Below are positions 38,792 to 52,261 of a stretch of 64,000 bases of DNA, piece by piece; positions within the stretch are counted from its first letter, which is position 1, and each line of letters starts with the position of its first letter. The position numbers were made by a program, and so were the translations under genes. The notes under the pieces were generated by a model, which did not search any database, was not told where the DNA came from, and saw only the letters and a list, made by a program, of their open reading frames with translations. Source of the DNA: Scatophagus argus (lineage: Eukaryota > Chordata > Actinopteri > Scatophagidae); contig NC_058508.1 of NCBI RefSeq assembly GCF_020382885.2, forward strand, positions 7,060,055 to 7,124,054, in the 5' to 3' direction.

Positions 38792-39060
38792 GTCTTAATC
38801 CTGCTTGGATCGGTTTTGAAGCTAAACCCAAGTACAGCGGAGTGTGTTATCTAGTCCTCTGCATGCCGTGCAGGTCCACAAAGAAGTCCGGAGCGAAACT
38901 GAGGCCCGAGCTCAGTGTGTGGGCAGACGCCACCTGACTGGTCAGCAGCGGAGCGCACAGGTCCTCCTTTGCGCACAGCCTCAGCTCCTCCACGCTTGGT
39001 CAAACACAACCAGCCAATCGGTTGAGAAGAGGAAGTGAAAACGTCCCTCTTATCACCACA
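38785..39060 (-). promoter_or_regulatory. card10: card10 first exon and promoter region
   Basis: The first exon contributes only ATGAGTG to the coding sequence (38785-38791), followed by a GTAAGT donor. Upstream, 38860-39010 is richer in G+C and CpG than the flanks and probably holds the start site. The range is approximate. Confidence 0.5.
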
Positions 39061-42000
39061 TCACCGCGGATTTCCTCTAGTAAGACTTCTTACTGCTCAG
39101 GAAAGTTTCTGTAAGGAGCGACGCATCAATGATGTCCCATGAGCACTAGATGGCGCTTTCAACCAATGAACTGTCTCCTATGAGTTGAACATTATAGCAG
39201 TATTATTTTAAAAAAATAAACTCTACAAAAGTGAGTGAAAAGTGTGCTCATTCAGTTTTAAATTGTGAGTTTTGTTACAAAGGCTTGTCACAGAAATATG
39301 ACGAGGACAATGTGACTCATTGACACTGTGAGTCATTTTCCAGAGCAAAAATAAGTTCTCACCTTACAGAGTGGCAGCTGTAGGACTTTGTGCCTTGGAG
39401 GAGCGCAGGTTAGTCACCAGACAGCGCATTCACTGGAAACCTGACTGAACTGATCCACAATGACAAAGAGTTTCACCGTCACTGTTTCTTTCTTATATGC
39501 TTGTGGACCTACCACCAGATAACTCGTCAGCACCCAATAGTGGGTTTAACTGTGTAGACATAAAATCAGGAAATGATGAGTCAAAACAAGTAGAGACAAG
39601 TGCAACTTATCAAAAAAGTGTCACACAAATTAGTGCGATGATTAAAGCTTACAGTCAAAACCATTTTACAACAGGTGAAAGACTTAGTGGCCCCTTGAGC
39701 ATTAAATGAGAGGAAAGTTGTGTTTGTGTCACAATTCAAACTAATGGACATTTCAGAGGCATGTAATTTAACTCAAGTCAAAACATATATTCACACGAAT
39801 GCTTCTTGAATGTGGGACAGGACCGGATGGAGGGTGTGGTGTGAAATGTGTCCTTCAGTTACAGTTTGAAGTCAGGCAGGAAATATGGGGTGTCTGACAG
39901 AAGAATGTGTCTTTTTCTTGGCATGTGGACAGAAAATGTCAGGCTGCCCTTCGTCTCTAAGTCTTCAGTGAATTAACAGGCCTCCTGGTTGGAGTCTCGG
40001 TCCTGCTGATTAGAGATGATGTAGAAGGAAGGTGTAAAAGAGATATTATATTATGCACTCGTCAACCCATAGACTACAGTAGGTTTAGTTTATGTGAGGA
40101 TGTGCTGTCCGTAAATATTCTCGGAATAAACTGGCCAGGAAGTTGTGTATGCAGAAATACAGATATCCCTTTCAGCAGGATTTGATCACATTTACCTATG
40201 AGGTAAGGGGCAGAAAAGCAGCATTTTATTTTAAAAACTCACTGAGGGGTTTGTAGCTGTCTGACAAAGTTCTACAACATTAGTTGAGTAGCGTTGATTG
40301 TGTTACCTCTCTATCATAGTTTTGTTTGTGATTTTTAATATGATAATTTACAAACAGGAAATAGAGTAGGTCATATAAATAACTATTTCCTCTTTGCACT
40401 TTTGTCTTATCTTGTACCACTTCGTCATTGTCTCTCTATTTCACACCACCTTTGGTTATTACTCACAAACTCACACCTCCTCTCTCTCTGTCTTTTTTAG
40501 TGCTCCCTCTTGCCCACCGTTTTCTTCTCCTCATTCTCTTTCCTTTTGTTTTTTTTCTTCCCCTCCTTCTCTTTGCCTCACTGCTTGTCATTTACACTCT
40601 GTCCCCTTCCTCCAACAGTCCATCTTGGTTTTGGTCTGTGGAGGGCGGGAGGGCTGCAGTGGACGAGCATTCCTGTTGTCTCTGAGGTGACAGCAGCACA
40701 GAGGAGCCATTGACAGCAGCACTGGACCCCACAGTTTGCTCATGCTGGAATGTGTTAACTTGTGACAGTTCAGTCACACAGAAACAGATTGTGCAGATTT
40801 TCATGTAACTGTACCATATATTTGAATTGTTTTGCTCTTTATGTTGATTTTTTTTTTGCCCTCCAGACAACAAATGAGGTGATGCTTCAATATCTTTTTG
40901 AAAAAGTGAAAAAAAGCTGTTTGAAACCAGTTGACGGCCTTGGACATGACAATGTAGATGAGTGATGTGTTTTGAAGCAGGGAACAGTTTTGATCCAGCA
41001 GCTGTTTTGTTTGACCTGGAGCTTCAAGGTGGTATGAACTGTGTTGGCCCTCACTAGCTGTAGTTTGTACAATATGAGGAACTTCCTTTTGCTTTTCATA
41101 TCTGTGTGATTACTCCAAGTGCATTTTGGAAAGAGAGCCAGAGAACAGTTCTGGAGGCTTCCCTGCATGCAGACGTTTTCAGTTCAAGACTAAATCAAAC
41201 ATGTCAACACAACTATTCAACAGTGCTTAAGCAGCACCACTGTCTGTGGGTTCCAGTTCTACGTTTGTTCCAGTTTGATCCTGCCTGGCACACAACAGGC
41301 CCAGCTCTTCACCCAGCAGCTGACCCCCCATGGGTCCATCTATGACTCAAGCCTGGCGGCTACACAGAATCGCCCCTTTGTGTCTGTGAAGAATGTGTCT
41401 TTTTCTGACTTTTTCGGAGAACAGAGGCAGAGAAAGAGAGGAACGGGGCATGAGTAATTGAGACAGATTTAAATCTTTACATGTGATTTATGCTCTCTTT
41501 GTAGGCAGGATACTGCGACAGAAGCTTTCACTACTGATCAGCCTGGTGGTATTCAAGATACCTTTGATGCTTTATGACACATTTGAGATTATATATGAAC
41601 ATCAGACACAAGTCAAACACACCTGTTTCTACCATTCAAAGGGGGAGATATATTTCTAAAGGTGCTGCTAAATCTGCTTTGACATAGAAATTCACTTGTG
41701 GTCTGTGCAGTTAATATGTCCACTTGTCCTCAGCTCTGCAGCTATGTCATGTCAGCAGTGTAGCTTAATGAGATCTTGTAAACAGCCCACTGTAATACCA
41801 CGCAATTTCCTGTTTAATATGGAATCAACATTAATAACACCAGAGGGTTAGACTGAAGAAAGGAATTCTTAGTGAAGCAAACAAAAAGCTTGGACAAACA
41901 ATGAGTGGGACAAAAATATCAGAACATTTAAACCAGAGGCCATATTTTGAAAGTATTTATTTACCAATGAATTAACTTGGTTTAATTTGCATGACCTGCT

Positions 42001-42400
42001 GTGTGAAGGAAGAGTTTTTGTCTCATAGAAACTTCATATGGAGAGGATGCGGTAAATCAGAATCTCATCTGGACCAACTTAGAGTCAAGTCATTGCTCAG
42101 CTTGGGCACAATTAAGGAACAACTCAGACATGTAGACATGTAGACATGTATTCAGACAATCTTCTCATGCCCTTAGAATAAAACAACAACAAACAGAAAA
42201 AAATATGTAACCCATAAATGTACAGTATACCATAAGACTAGAAAATGGTATTTTAGTCCAGATGCTGCACCTCAGTTTAAGCTCCACGTTATTTTTTCAA
42301 TAAGCACCCCTTGTCTCGCATAGTATGATGTGCAAATAGCCCATTGGTTTACTCATTATACTGTCTGAACATCTTTTTCAACATACTTGCAGACAAACGT

Positions 42401-42442
<42 letters not shown>

Positions 42443-45400
42443 GACTTTGCGGTACCAGTGAAAACTGGCGCTCCGGCCTTCTCCTCTTCCTGTCACTCTC
42501 CTTCCAGCGCAGTGAGGTTTGAGTTAACGTTTGAATTACAGGGTGTTACATAGCTGTCTAAATCTGAGCTCCACCACACATTTGAACTGCAGACATAGAC
42601 AGCTTTACCAACCACTGCACATCAATCTGCAGATACACAAACAGCTCAAGAAAAGCAACTACTGCTAACCGCATGCTAAAAGTGGTTAGCTCTGAACAGG
42701 AACACAGTATTATATTGTAATAGAGCAGTCATAATAAACACAAATACTTTTGGCATTCAAAGTCCACGTCTGTCTGAATATTTATGTGTGTATATTTGAG
42801 CTCACATTTCAGCATATGTACGTACTTCTTTTTGCACTTTTGTATGCTGTCTAGATGGGCAGACGTGGAGATGATGTCCAGGGGTTTTCTGTGTGCGTCA
42901 CCTTCTGATGGATCACATTTCCCTGGCTTTAGGGACTCCCATTTCAACTGACATGAACAAAACAAACACCGGGATGAAGGCCATTCCTCTTGGGAATGAC
43001 TACAATGAAGTAAGAGAGTGGGAGAGGCAGTGGTCAGACTGTTCTATTTCAAGGTCTGCACATCAATGTTTGTTTGTAATCTTACAAACAGAATATTTTC
43101 AGGGTTATCTAACAAAGATATTAACAACGGAGTTTATATTATGAGAACATGGAGATCTGAGTTATTCATTAAGATTACTAGAAGCCGTTTAGTTTCTTAA
43201 TGAACCCCTCATTATATTTGCTCTCTGTTTCCATCTCCAGCTCTTTCAGCATCTGAATGTGTGCTCCAACCATAAAACAGTATGTCTGGAAGTACAATGG
43301 TTGGTTTCAGATCTCACCAGCCCACCCAGACATCATCATCTGTCTCCCCATCAGGCAGACATGCAGGGATGAGAGATTAACCCTTGCTGAGTCCCAGTGG
43401 CTCAGGCAAACTACAGAATTTCCCTTGCTCCAGCTGTTCACTGTGGTCTGCTGTGAGGAAGTCAAACATGACTCTGGTATGTCACTGAACAATATGAGAA
43501 GACCACTCACACATCACTGCAGAGAACTGTGCTTCAGCATAATGGTGCTCAGTGTATGTTGCCTTGAGACCTCTTAAAGCAAAGTCTCTCACATTCCCAG
43601 TCACAAGGCAGGCCTCATTTATTATGCATAAATTGAATAAAGATCATCAACCCTCATGAATTAACAACTTTTTTCTTTCATGACGGACAGATGTACAGAC
43701 AAATCTGCAAACCCTGCCATATGAAATATACATTGTTCAGTATGCTCCAAAGTGTACTGCAGTGAATTGAGGATATTTCAACATATGAATGCTTTGGAGC
43801 ACATTCCATATTTTATACATTTTTTTTTCAGATTGTTGTATAAAGATGGGAGGACTGTAAACAGCATATTCGAAATAGTTCTATTATATTTAGATGAGTG
43901 AGTAGTTCTGAATCTACCTAACAGTAGCTAAGAAGTGGATTTTGTTGCAGTCCTGGATTCAGATGTCCCTGTGGATGATACAGAAGGTAAGTATTTGATC
44001 CTCAGTAGAAGGATTTCGAAGTATTCATTTAAAACTCCTTGGATATACGGTAATTAACAAGGCATAGCCACTGCAGGGCTGGTGAGATACCATGTTCTGC
44101 ACCTGAACATCTGAAAATCGTACTCCTAAATTTAGATCAGGCTTCCAAAAACAAAATGAACAGTCACAGTTTAGTGACTGTAAGTGTTTCAGTATGTGTC
44201 TGTGTGTTTTTTTATTGTAGCCTAGAAAGCACTGAGGAGTGACATTACAATGCTCTATTGTCTTTGGGCCAACACACAGCTTCCTGACGGCTCAGAATCC
44301 ACAGAAACAGGAGCGCAATCCAAACAAAGACAGAGCGCTTTCATGTACCCCTTAAAGCCAATCCTCCATATATCAACATCATCTTACAACCCCCAGCTTC
44401 AAGTGAACAGTCCCACTTTTCAAACAATGTTCTCCAAATGCACATCTGGGTTTTATGACAGCAGGAGTGTAACCTGGATCTGAGCCAGTTCCACAAACAA
44501 AACAAAAAAAAACACTCTGACTGACGGACAGCTACCATGAAGAGTTCATCTCTGGGGGAATTGAAATCAGTTTTGCACAAATTCATACCTGACTTGTTTG
44601 AATGTGTTTTTACTGGATGAACCCATTTGGTCAGAGTGACAGCAGTGAGCTGTTGAACGCAAAATGGGTTCTGCATTTGAAAAGAGTTAAACTCTTTGGC
44701 TCCCTCTCCGATTTGTGAGCAAGTCATTTCCTGTCAAGAAATGCTTGTTCTGTCCTCGAGACTTCTCATCCTGTTTCACTATAACACGCCTTTCTCTCAA
44801 GCTCCTTCTCTATCTTCCTCCCATGCCCGTGAGCTTCTTGTTTTGGTCTCTTTGTCCTCTTGTATCCATGTTGGATCTCTTTCTTCCTGTGTTACATCTG
44901 CCTGTTACTTTACCGTATTCCTACCATTACTGAAATGTGCAATAATCAGAAATTATGATTAAAATAAAAATATACTAAATTTGTGACAAAAACATTTTCA
45001 ACATTTTTTTATCACTCCCTGTATCTTCTGGTTTTCTCTTCCTCACCCCCACATTGACATCCACATTCACTGCTCATCAGAGCGTCTGAGACAGCAGTTG
45101 TCAACAAGAGCTGCTTGTATTTCCACATTCACAGCGTAGATGATCCCCAGTTTCTAAAGTCTGTTCTCGAGGCCCAGACCCATCTCCATGTCCCCTCTCC
45201 TCTCCTTCTCTTCACTCACCTTTCCTGTCCCCTTGTTCCAAGTTGCTGCCTTTCCTTCCTCTTCTGAGTCCACTGTACTCTCTTTTCCATTCCATCTCAT
45301 CCCTCAGTCAATTCAGCCTCTCCCACGTTGCCACTTTTTCCAACATGTCATGGGATATCAGTTTCTTTGTTTGTCAAATATACATTATAGCACATCAGGT

Positions 45401-45469
45401 TGGACATTTGGATTTATGAATTTCCTGACTATTTTTTTCTCAAGATGCAATTTTTATTTATTTATTTTT
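39061..45469. other. gene-poor spacer between card10 and cdc42ep1 (part 1)
   Basis: About 6.4 kb of A/T-rich DNA in which I recognise no conserved protein on either strand. It contains pyrimidine-rich stretches (40480-40620, 44760-44930, 45190-45310) that make meaningless open frames. Undetected enhancers or noncoding exons of cdc42ep1 are possible. Confidence 0.5.
42402..42439. repeat. (CA)n microsatellite
   Basis: Roughly 38 bases of uninterrupted CA repeats in the spacer upstream of cdc42ep1. Confidence 0.9.
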
Positions 45470-46662
45470 TTAGGATCCTGAAGACCTGTGCCAGCCAGCT
45501 GTCTCCTGTACTAGGACATCTTTCTCTGAGTCAAGAGAAAGTTCCAACACTGTGGAAGACGTCCTGTCTGGTTCCAGTCCCCAAGAGGTCGAGGCCATCA
45601 GATCCGGCAGACTACAGACCAGTCGCCCTCACATCTCATGTGATGAAGGTCCTGGTGAGACTGGTCTTAGCCCAGCTGAGGCCGCAGGTGAGGACGTTTC
45701 TTGACCCCTTGCAATTTGCCTACCAGCCCCATTTAGGAGTTGACGATGCTGTCGTCTACCTGCTGCAACCACCCATTTGCATTTGGATGGTGGGGGGGGG
45801 CACTGTGAGGATCACATTCTTTGATTTCTCTAGTGCTTTCAACACCATTCAACCTCTGCTAGTGGGTGAGAAGCTGCGGGTGATAGGTGTCGACGACGCA
45901 AGGATCTCCTGGATTACTGACTACTTGACAGGCAGGCCACAGTTTGTCTGTCTGGGCAACGTCTTGTCTGATGTGGTGGTCAGTGATGTAGGAGCTCCAC
46001 AGGGAACTGTGCTTTCTCCCTTCCTCTTCACCTTATACACCACTGACTTTCAGTACAACTCTGAGTCATGTCACCTGCAGAAGTTTTCTGATGACTCAGC
46101 TGTTGTCAGGTGTATTAGAGAGGGAGAGGAGGGAGAGTACAGGACACTGGTGTACAACTTTGTAGAGTGGTCCGAGCAGAATCACCTGGGACTGAATGTC
46201 AACAAGACCAAAGAGATGGTGATCGATTTCAGGAGGAAGAGGACGCCTTCGCAGCCACTACGGATCAGGCGGGAGGTGGTGGAGGAGGTGGAGGACTACA
46301 GATACCTGGGAGTGGTGATCGGTAATAGACTGGACTGGACTTCTAACACCGAGGCTGTGTACAAGAAGGGGATGAGCAGACTCTATTTCCTGAGGAAGCT
46401 GAGATCCTTCAACGTGTGCAGCAAGATGTTGGCGATCTTCTACCAGTCTGTTGTTGCCAGCACCATTTTCTTTGCTGTGGTGTGTTGGGGCAGCAGCATC
46501 AGAGCCAGCGACACCAACAGACTTGATAAAATCATCAAGAAGGCTGGCTCTGTACTTGTTCTCAAGCTGGAGTCGTTTGAGAGGAGGATGCTGAACAAAC
46601 TGTTATCCATCATGGACAATGAACATTATGTCATATGCCACTTTTTATTTTGCTATTTTTAA
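45400..46662 (+). pseudogene. truncated LINE reverse transcriptase reading frame
   Basis: A 420-codon open frame, uninterrupted but incomplete at both ends. The N-terminus begins in unrelated host sequence and the usual C-terminal arginine/lysine-rich tail is replaced by NEHYVICHFLFCYF. The lack of stops suggests a fairly young insertion. It is not a host gene. Confidence 0.8.
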
Positions 46663-46733
46663 CATTTTGTTTAGTTTGTTGTGTGTATTGCTGCTGCTGC
46701 ACTGCAATTTCCCAGCCTGGGATCAATAAAGTA

Positions 46734-46768
<35 letters not shown>
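45470..46768 (+). mobile_element. 5'-truncated LINE (CR1/L2/Rex1-like) with reverse transcriptase frame
   Basis: The open frame ending at 46662 covers most of a non-LTR reverse transcriptase: DYRPVALTSHVMKVLVRLV, DPLQFAYQPHLGVDDAVVYL, FFDFSSAFNTIQP, GAPQGTVLSPFLFTLYTTDF, the catalytic box FSDDSAVV with both aspartates, NVNKTKEMVIDFRRKR, EDYRYLGVVIGNRLDW and YKKGMSRLYFLRKLRSF. The endonuclease domain is missing, as expected for 5' truncation during insertion. The 3' end is a short tail with AATAAA followed by (TCTA)n at about 46735-46768, typical of fish L2/CR1-group elements. The first 25 or so codons of the open frame come from flanking DNA. The exact clade is uncertain. Confidence 0.85.
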
Positions 46769-47639
46769 TTACCAGCATCTTCATGCTGTGTGTGCAGTGA
46801 TGCACACATCACAGCATACACCAAATACACACACTGAGGCAGAAGAATACACTCACAACATGTATATCAAACTGATGTAACATTCAAATATTTGATTAAT
46901 TAATCCAAACAACCAATCTCTTTAATAAATCTGTGAAGGGCAGAGGTTGGAGTTGATGGACTGCTGTAAACCTTTGACAAAAACATGCAGGAGCAGCAGT
47001 ATCTGAAAATCAAATTGTTTCAACCTTCAGAAAATAGCTGATGTCTAATCTTGCTGTACACACTTTTACACACATATCCAAACTATTGTTGCACACACAA
47101 ATGAATGCATTGAAAGAATTCCACTGAGTGTATTTTTTATCAAGAGTGAGGTGTCATCAATACTCTTAAGTGTTCTTGTTAACAGGGCTGGGTAAAAGTC
47201 ATTGTGTGTGTGTGTGTCTCACTATGATTTTTGATTAAATGTCCAAGTCCTTACAGCCTATTAAAGCAGGTTCACATGTCAAGCTTTAAAGCCAGTGGCA
47301 GACAGAGAGGATCCAAGGTAAAGACCCGAATGAGTTCAAGCATCAGGATATTTAGTGAGAAGCACAACCACACTGAGACGAGACAGTGTGGGAAAAATCC
47401 CAGTGGTTTATTCTTTTAGCCCGTAGCCACGTCTTCATTCATCATGTTGGCTACATTGAAGACCTCAGGCAAACATGTTATGGCACTTCTGTTGTTCTTT
47501 TCTTTGTATCTTTGAGCTTACATGTGTTTTCATTTTGCTCACATTTAAAGCTTACGTGATCTGATATCTGATACACACACACACACACACACACACAGGG
47601 TTAGGGCTTCATTCAGTCATTATTTATCGTTCACGCTTG
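46769..47639. other. gene-poor spacer (part 2)
   Basis: Between the LINE tail and a C+G-richer patch starting near 47640. Nothing was recognised apart from (AC)n at about 47573-47597. Confidence 0.5.
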
Positions 47640-47849
47640 TGGAGTCCACCCACCTCCTCCTCCTCCTCCTCTTTCTCTCCATCTCTCCCCAGTCTCCCAG
47701 TCCCAGCAGCAGTGCAGAGCCGCTTCCACGCTGCACTGATGCAAAATAGTGAAACATACGGTGTGGACCGCAAAATGTGGAGGGCGACGACAGAGAAAAG
47801 AGGGACGGGGTGTCTGCGCGAAGGGACTGCGCTCTGACTTTATTGGAAG
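47640..47849 (+). promoter_or_regulatory. cdc42ep1: candidate cdc42ep1 first noncoding exon
   Basis: A local C+G-rich patch ends at a consensus donor (GGAAG then GTGAGT, boundary 47849/47850). It lies about 5.4 kb upstream of the coding exon, on the same strand, with no other gene between. The assignment to cdc42ep1 is inference from position. Confidence 0.4.
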
Positions 47850-48601
47850 GTGAGTTCATGTGTTGCCGTAATAGTGGACATGTGAAATCAGAAACAACAA
47901 GTAAGTTGCTACACGGTGAAAACTGAACGGTGGTTTTCTACAAAATTACGTTTGAGTTCGTCTTTGTGCGTTAAAGAAGCCAGTGGTGAGAGAGGCACAG
48001 CGCAAAGGCGCAAATCTCATACAAAATCGCGCTAAAATGAGATACTGCACCTGAACCTGAAACCCTCTTGCTGTGAGGTGACAGTGCTAACCACTGCACC
48101 ACCTCTTTTATTCAGACAGAATAACGTAATTCACTAAATGATCATGGTTAATCACTGTTATGAACCTATAGGTATGTTTGGCTGGGTGTCAATTATCATC
48201 ATTTGTCAGCTTTAAATTATATAATCTGTGTCCATTCTGCAGGTTCATCAGCCAAATGACTGCTTCATTATTCAGTAAAAGTATGTCAAGAGAGTGAGTC
48301 TCAAAAATCCTAATAACATATAGAAAACAAAGTGCATCTTCATGAATGGACAACGTTCCCAGTGCTGCAGTTTGATGTTCAACTTGATATGATCCACTCT
48401 TGTGTCAGAGTTTACAATGAGACAGTTACTTTTAAAGTCCTTTTTCATTGGTGCTTACACCATGTTACCCTCCATCCTCTGTGCATCCTGTGTTACATCC
48501 TACAGAGTACTGTGAACTGCGGCTTGGTTCTAACTGAGCTGGTGAAACTACGTTTGGTGCAAACAATCAAAATCACTTAATTGGTCTCTCTGCTTCTCCA
48601 G

Positions 48602-48653
48602 TGGAACCATAGAACAACTCTGTCCCAGAGTCGTGCCAAATCTCAAGCCGTGG
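48602..48653 (+). other. candidate small noncoding exon
   Basis: Fifty-two bases bounded by a strong acceptor (CTCTCTGCTTCTCCAG) and a consensus donor (TGG then GTAAGC). It could join the exon ending at 47849 to the cdc42ep1 leader. No protein similarity is seen. Confidence 0.35.
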
Positions 48654-51543
48654 GTAAGCAGCCTGTCAGAGATTTGGCATCATGGTAAGAGCGGGTGAAG
48701 GCAACTTGAAAAAGATTACGTTTTCAAGGGGTGAAGATCACGACATTATAGAGTGAGCAGTTAAGGTGTAAAGGTGAAGCAATAGCCATTGAGTTTACCC
48801 TGCAGCAGAGAGCTCCTTTAAACAGCCACTGTAACTGTTCCTCCCCATTTGCGTTGCTATGTTGAAGAGGCAACATTTCCTTATGCTTTTTGTTCTGCAC
48901 GGCTATTGAAATGAAATGAGATGTTTGCAGTTCTCTGTTGTTTGGCCTCATTTCCCCTGTGCTATATTGCCCTATACATAAAACAGAATTCATGAAGGTA
49001 GTGAATGGTGACATAGGTTAAATCTGACCGTAAAGATTGTTTTGGTTGCTTTGCCTCCTGTTGTTTTTGTCTTTTTTTCTTTGAAGTCTTAATGTGCTGT
49101 AAAAGAAGAAGTTGAACTGTGGTAAAAGAGGTCTGACATGCAGCGAATTCTAATCTCAAATGTTTCTTTCTGAGAGAGTTAATGTGTTGGTTCTGTTGTG
49201 CATTCAGGAAAATGTGAGAGGGAGTGAACAGGAAGTACATTTACGAGTCACAGTACTCAGAGAAGACACATATGTTACATCACACCTCTGTTTGAAGTCT
49301 TGTCATGTCATCACACTGAGATATTATACATCACAATCAGCCATCAGCAGATTCCTAAATCAGCACAGTCAGATAACATACAAAACCTTAGAATATATGC
49401 AGTGCAGAGACATCCTCACCCTAAGGACCTGACAGGCCATGGAGTGTATTGCCACGTTGCAACAGTGGATCCGTGTAAACTTAGTGCATGTTGTATTTTG
49501 GAGCCATGTGTAATGGTCAGGATGTTCTGACCTCAACCACAGTTTGCTGGTGCTGTGCTTTAAAGGGACCACAGCCCTCCAGTCCAGTGGAGGAAGCAAC
49601 CTCAGAACTGACCCACGGTGACACAGCCTTGTGTGTGTGTGTGTCCATGTACAAGTGCACAGATGAATCTCTTCCAGAGCCACTGTGATCGAATGGTCCA
49701 TAAAATGTCATTAAAGCTCTTTTCTGCCATTTGTGGCTCTGTGGTACCAGATGTTTGATGAAGACGATAAATCTGCTTGCAGCGGCCTGAAACAGAAAGT
49801 GGAAGCAGCATGTTTGGCAGTGTGTGTGTGTGTGTGCGTGCGTGCATGCATGTTTGACCAAGGGGAAAAACAAAGTTACAGTGAAAGGCTGTAAGACTTA
49901 CTGAGGAGAGAGGCTAAAATCAAAGTCTGGGAAAAACAAACACACACGAGGACAAGAAGTAAAAATGTGTTTCTCATCAGTGTGCTCAGATCCTTCACTT
50001 GATGGCCATAATAGATGGCGTCCGGTCTGCTCTCATCATTGCATGTTGCTCCCATTACGCTTTCCGAGCCCACCATGTGTCTCTGTCTCTGCAATCAGTC
50101 AGGCAGAGCATGCAAAACAGACTTGTTTATAGATGTCTGCAGGTACACTTTACAGATAAATAACATGTTTATCACATCTTACTGTGCAATTCCATTGATA
50201 TCAGTGCGCTAAATATAGTTCTCAAAATGAATTTCTGCACTGTTATTATGCTTTATTGTACATGAAGAGATGATGGCTTCTGATGGCTTGAGCTGTTTTT
50301 ATGGCTCACAAATCTATGAGGAAAGTGGAAAACCATATGAAAGGTTGATACTGGTCTAAGTGAAATTGGAGGAGAGAACTTGTTAAATTCACTGACTCAA
50401 ATGTGGCACCAATTTGATAGGCAGAAAAAGAGAAAAACCTGCTGTTTGGGGGTGTAACCATGGAAATTGTATCTGTATTCATCAGTCTGGGAGCTAATGT
50501 TAGACTGAGCACTAAGCTCTGAACAGTTTCTGATATGATTTGATTTTAGCTGAACTTGGTTTTGACACCAACAGTGGTTGTCTGTCTAACTCGCTAATGT
50601 TGATCTTCCTCTGACCTTCTCGTGTCCCATGGGCCCTAATCGCTCATCAAGCTAAATGTTACTGAGCTGTTGGATCAGAAGTGGTCAGGCAACAGCTAAA
50701 CTCTATCCTACCTCCCCTCCTCCTCTTCGTGAATGCTCACTCACTCATAGATTGATTACTCCTTCTGTCACACCCATGCTTCCATCATATCTTTCCTCCT
50801 TTCCATCTGTCATCACAGACAGTGAATACAATCTGTGATGACCACCTCTGAACATTTGTCCTCTGGGATTAGTTAAAGATTTAGTGAAGGCAGTCTTAGC
50901 CCTGGTCAGTGCCCAGCAAGAGTGGCACATCACCTTGCTCAAGTTGTTAAAGCACGAGTCCAGATTGGCCTGGCAGCAGCATCGACTGCCGTCGGTTTGC
51001 AGAGGTCACGTGTTTGGAGCTTATCAGCACTCCCTTTGCTCTGGAGTCATTCCTTCGGCAAACAGGAAGAAGGAGCTCAGAGTGTATCCAGGAAAAACAG
51101 ACAAACCAGGAGTTGGGAGTTTGTAGGAACATATATGTATCTCTCTCGTGGCATTAACGTTGTGCATAAATCGTTAGATAGATCTGGCGTCTCTGCAGAT
51201 CACTGTGGTTGAATATGGGGACACTGGGACTTTTAGTTTTTGTCATGCCACTTTAAATCATTGTTCATTTTCAACTTTAAGATAAACTGCAACTTTATAT
51301 TATCAGTTAGTCTGTAAATTATTTTACTGATGAACAATAAAGTCTATAAAACATCAAGTGAAAAATTAAGCAAAAAAAGCTGAGCACAATTTCTCGGTGC
51401 AAGGCTTTCAAAGTGCATTTCCCAGTACCAGTCAATCCACAGTTTTAGTCTCCTGACATATTTATGTGTGCCTGAACTGCTTTATTCTTTGGTCTTGTAT
51501 GTGACTCACATCTCTCTCCTTTTCTCCCTCTCTGTTATCTTAG

Positions 51544-52261
51544 CTGGCCTTAAGTGAACTGAATGAAAACACAGAAGTCCCATCTACACAGAAGCCATCG
51601 GCAGACTAAGTAGATTGAAGAAGACAGAGAGCAAGTGTGGGAGTCAGGGAGGGAGGGATGACAGAAGGGATTAACAGCTAATCCAGTGCGTGGACAATCC
51701 TGGAGGAGCCTTATTTTTCTTCCAGGATCATGTAGAGAAAAAAACATTTGCTGGATTACCTTACTTTATTGGCCTTTTCAAAAGAGCATCACCCTCCTTC
51801 TTCCTTCTTCTTCTCTAAGGTCTGACGTCTTGCTTACAGAGGGACCAGGGACCAGAACAAGGAGCAAAGTGACAAGCTTGGTCTCAGGATGCCTCATGGA
51901 CAGTTGGGTGCCACACATGGATAAACCTCTTTATTGAGAGATGGTACACGGCAGTGGACCCCCTCTCTCTCTGCTTGGAGTTTGATGAAGTCCATTGCAG
52001 AAGAACTCATTGGACGAGATAGACAAGATCCTCTCAGAAGTTGGGATCTGTAGGACACAGGGACTCACTGCCAGCAAGCTACAGAGTGGAGACACTACTG
52101 TTTTCTTTCAGCTGTGTTTTGGGAATTGTTTGTTTGAAGGAGCAGGATTACAGAAATTATCGAATGTTTCTGAAGCAAAGAGAAGCCATGAATGTAACTG
52201 CTTGAGGACAGAGCATGCAGTGTGGATGAGATGCTAAAGTAAGGTTAAAAACCACAGACAA
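51544..52261 (+). other. candidate large 5' untranslated exon
   Basis: Acceptor CTCTCTGTTATCTTAG before 51544 and donor AA then GTGAGT after 52261 bracket about 718 bases with several short upstream open frames. It lies in the right orientation to be an alternative cdc42ep1 leader exon. Unproven. Confidence 0.3.

Noticed and set aside
40394-40713. Overlapping pyrimidine-rich open frames
   Set aside because: Three frames open at once over a CT-rich tract; this is composition, not coding.
44696-45481. Plus-strand open frames before the LINE
   Set aside because: CT-rich sequence without motifs. The LINE similarity starts only near 45475.
45400-46662. LINE frame as a domesticated host gene
   Set aside because: It has a truncated N-terminus taken from flanking DNA, an abrupt C-terminus and a (TCTA)n tail, all marks of an ordinary insertion.
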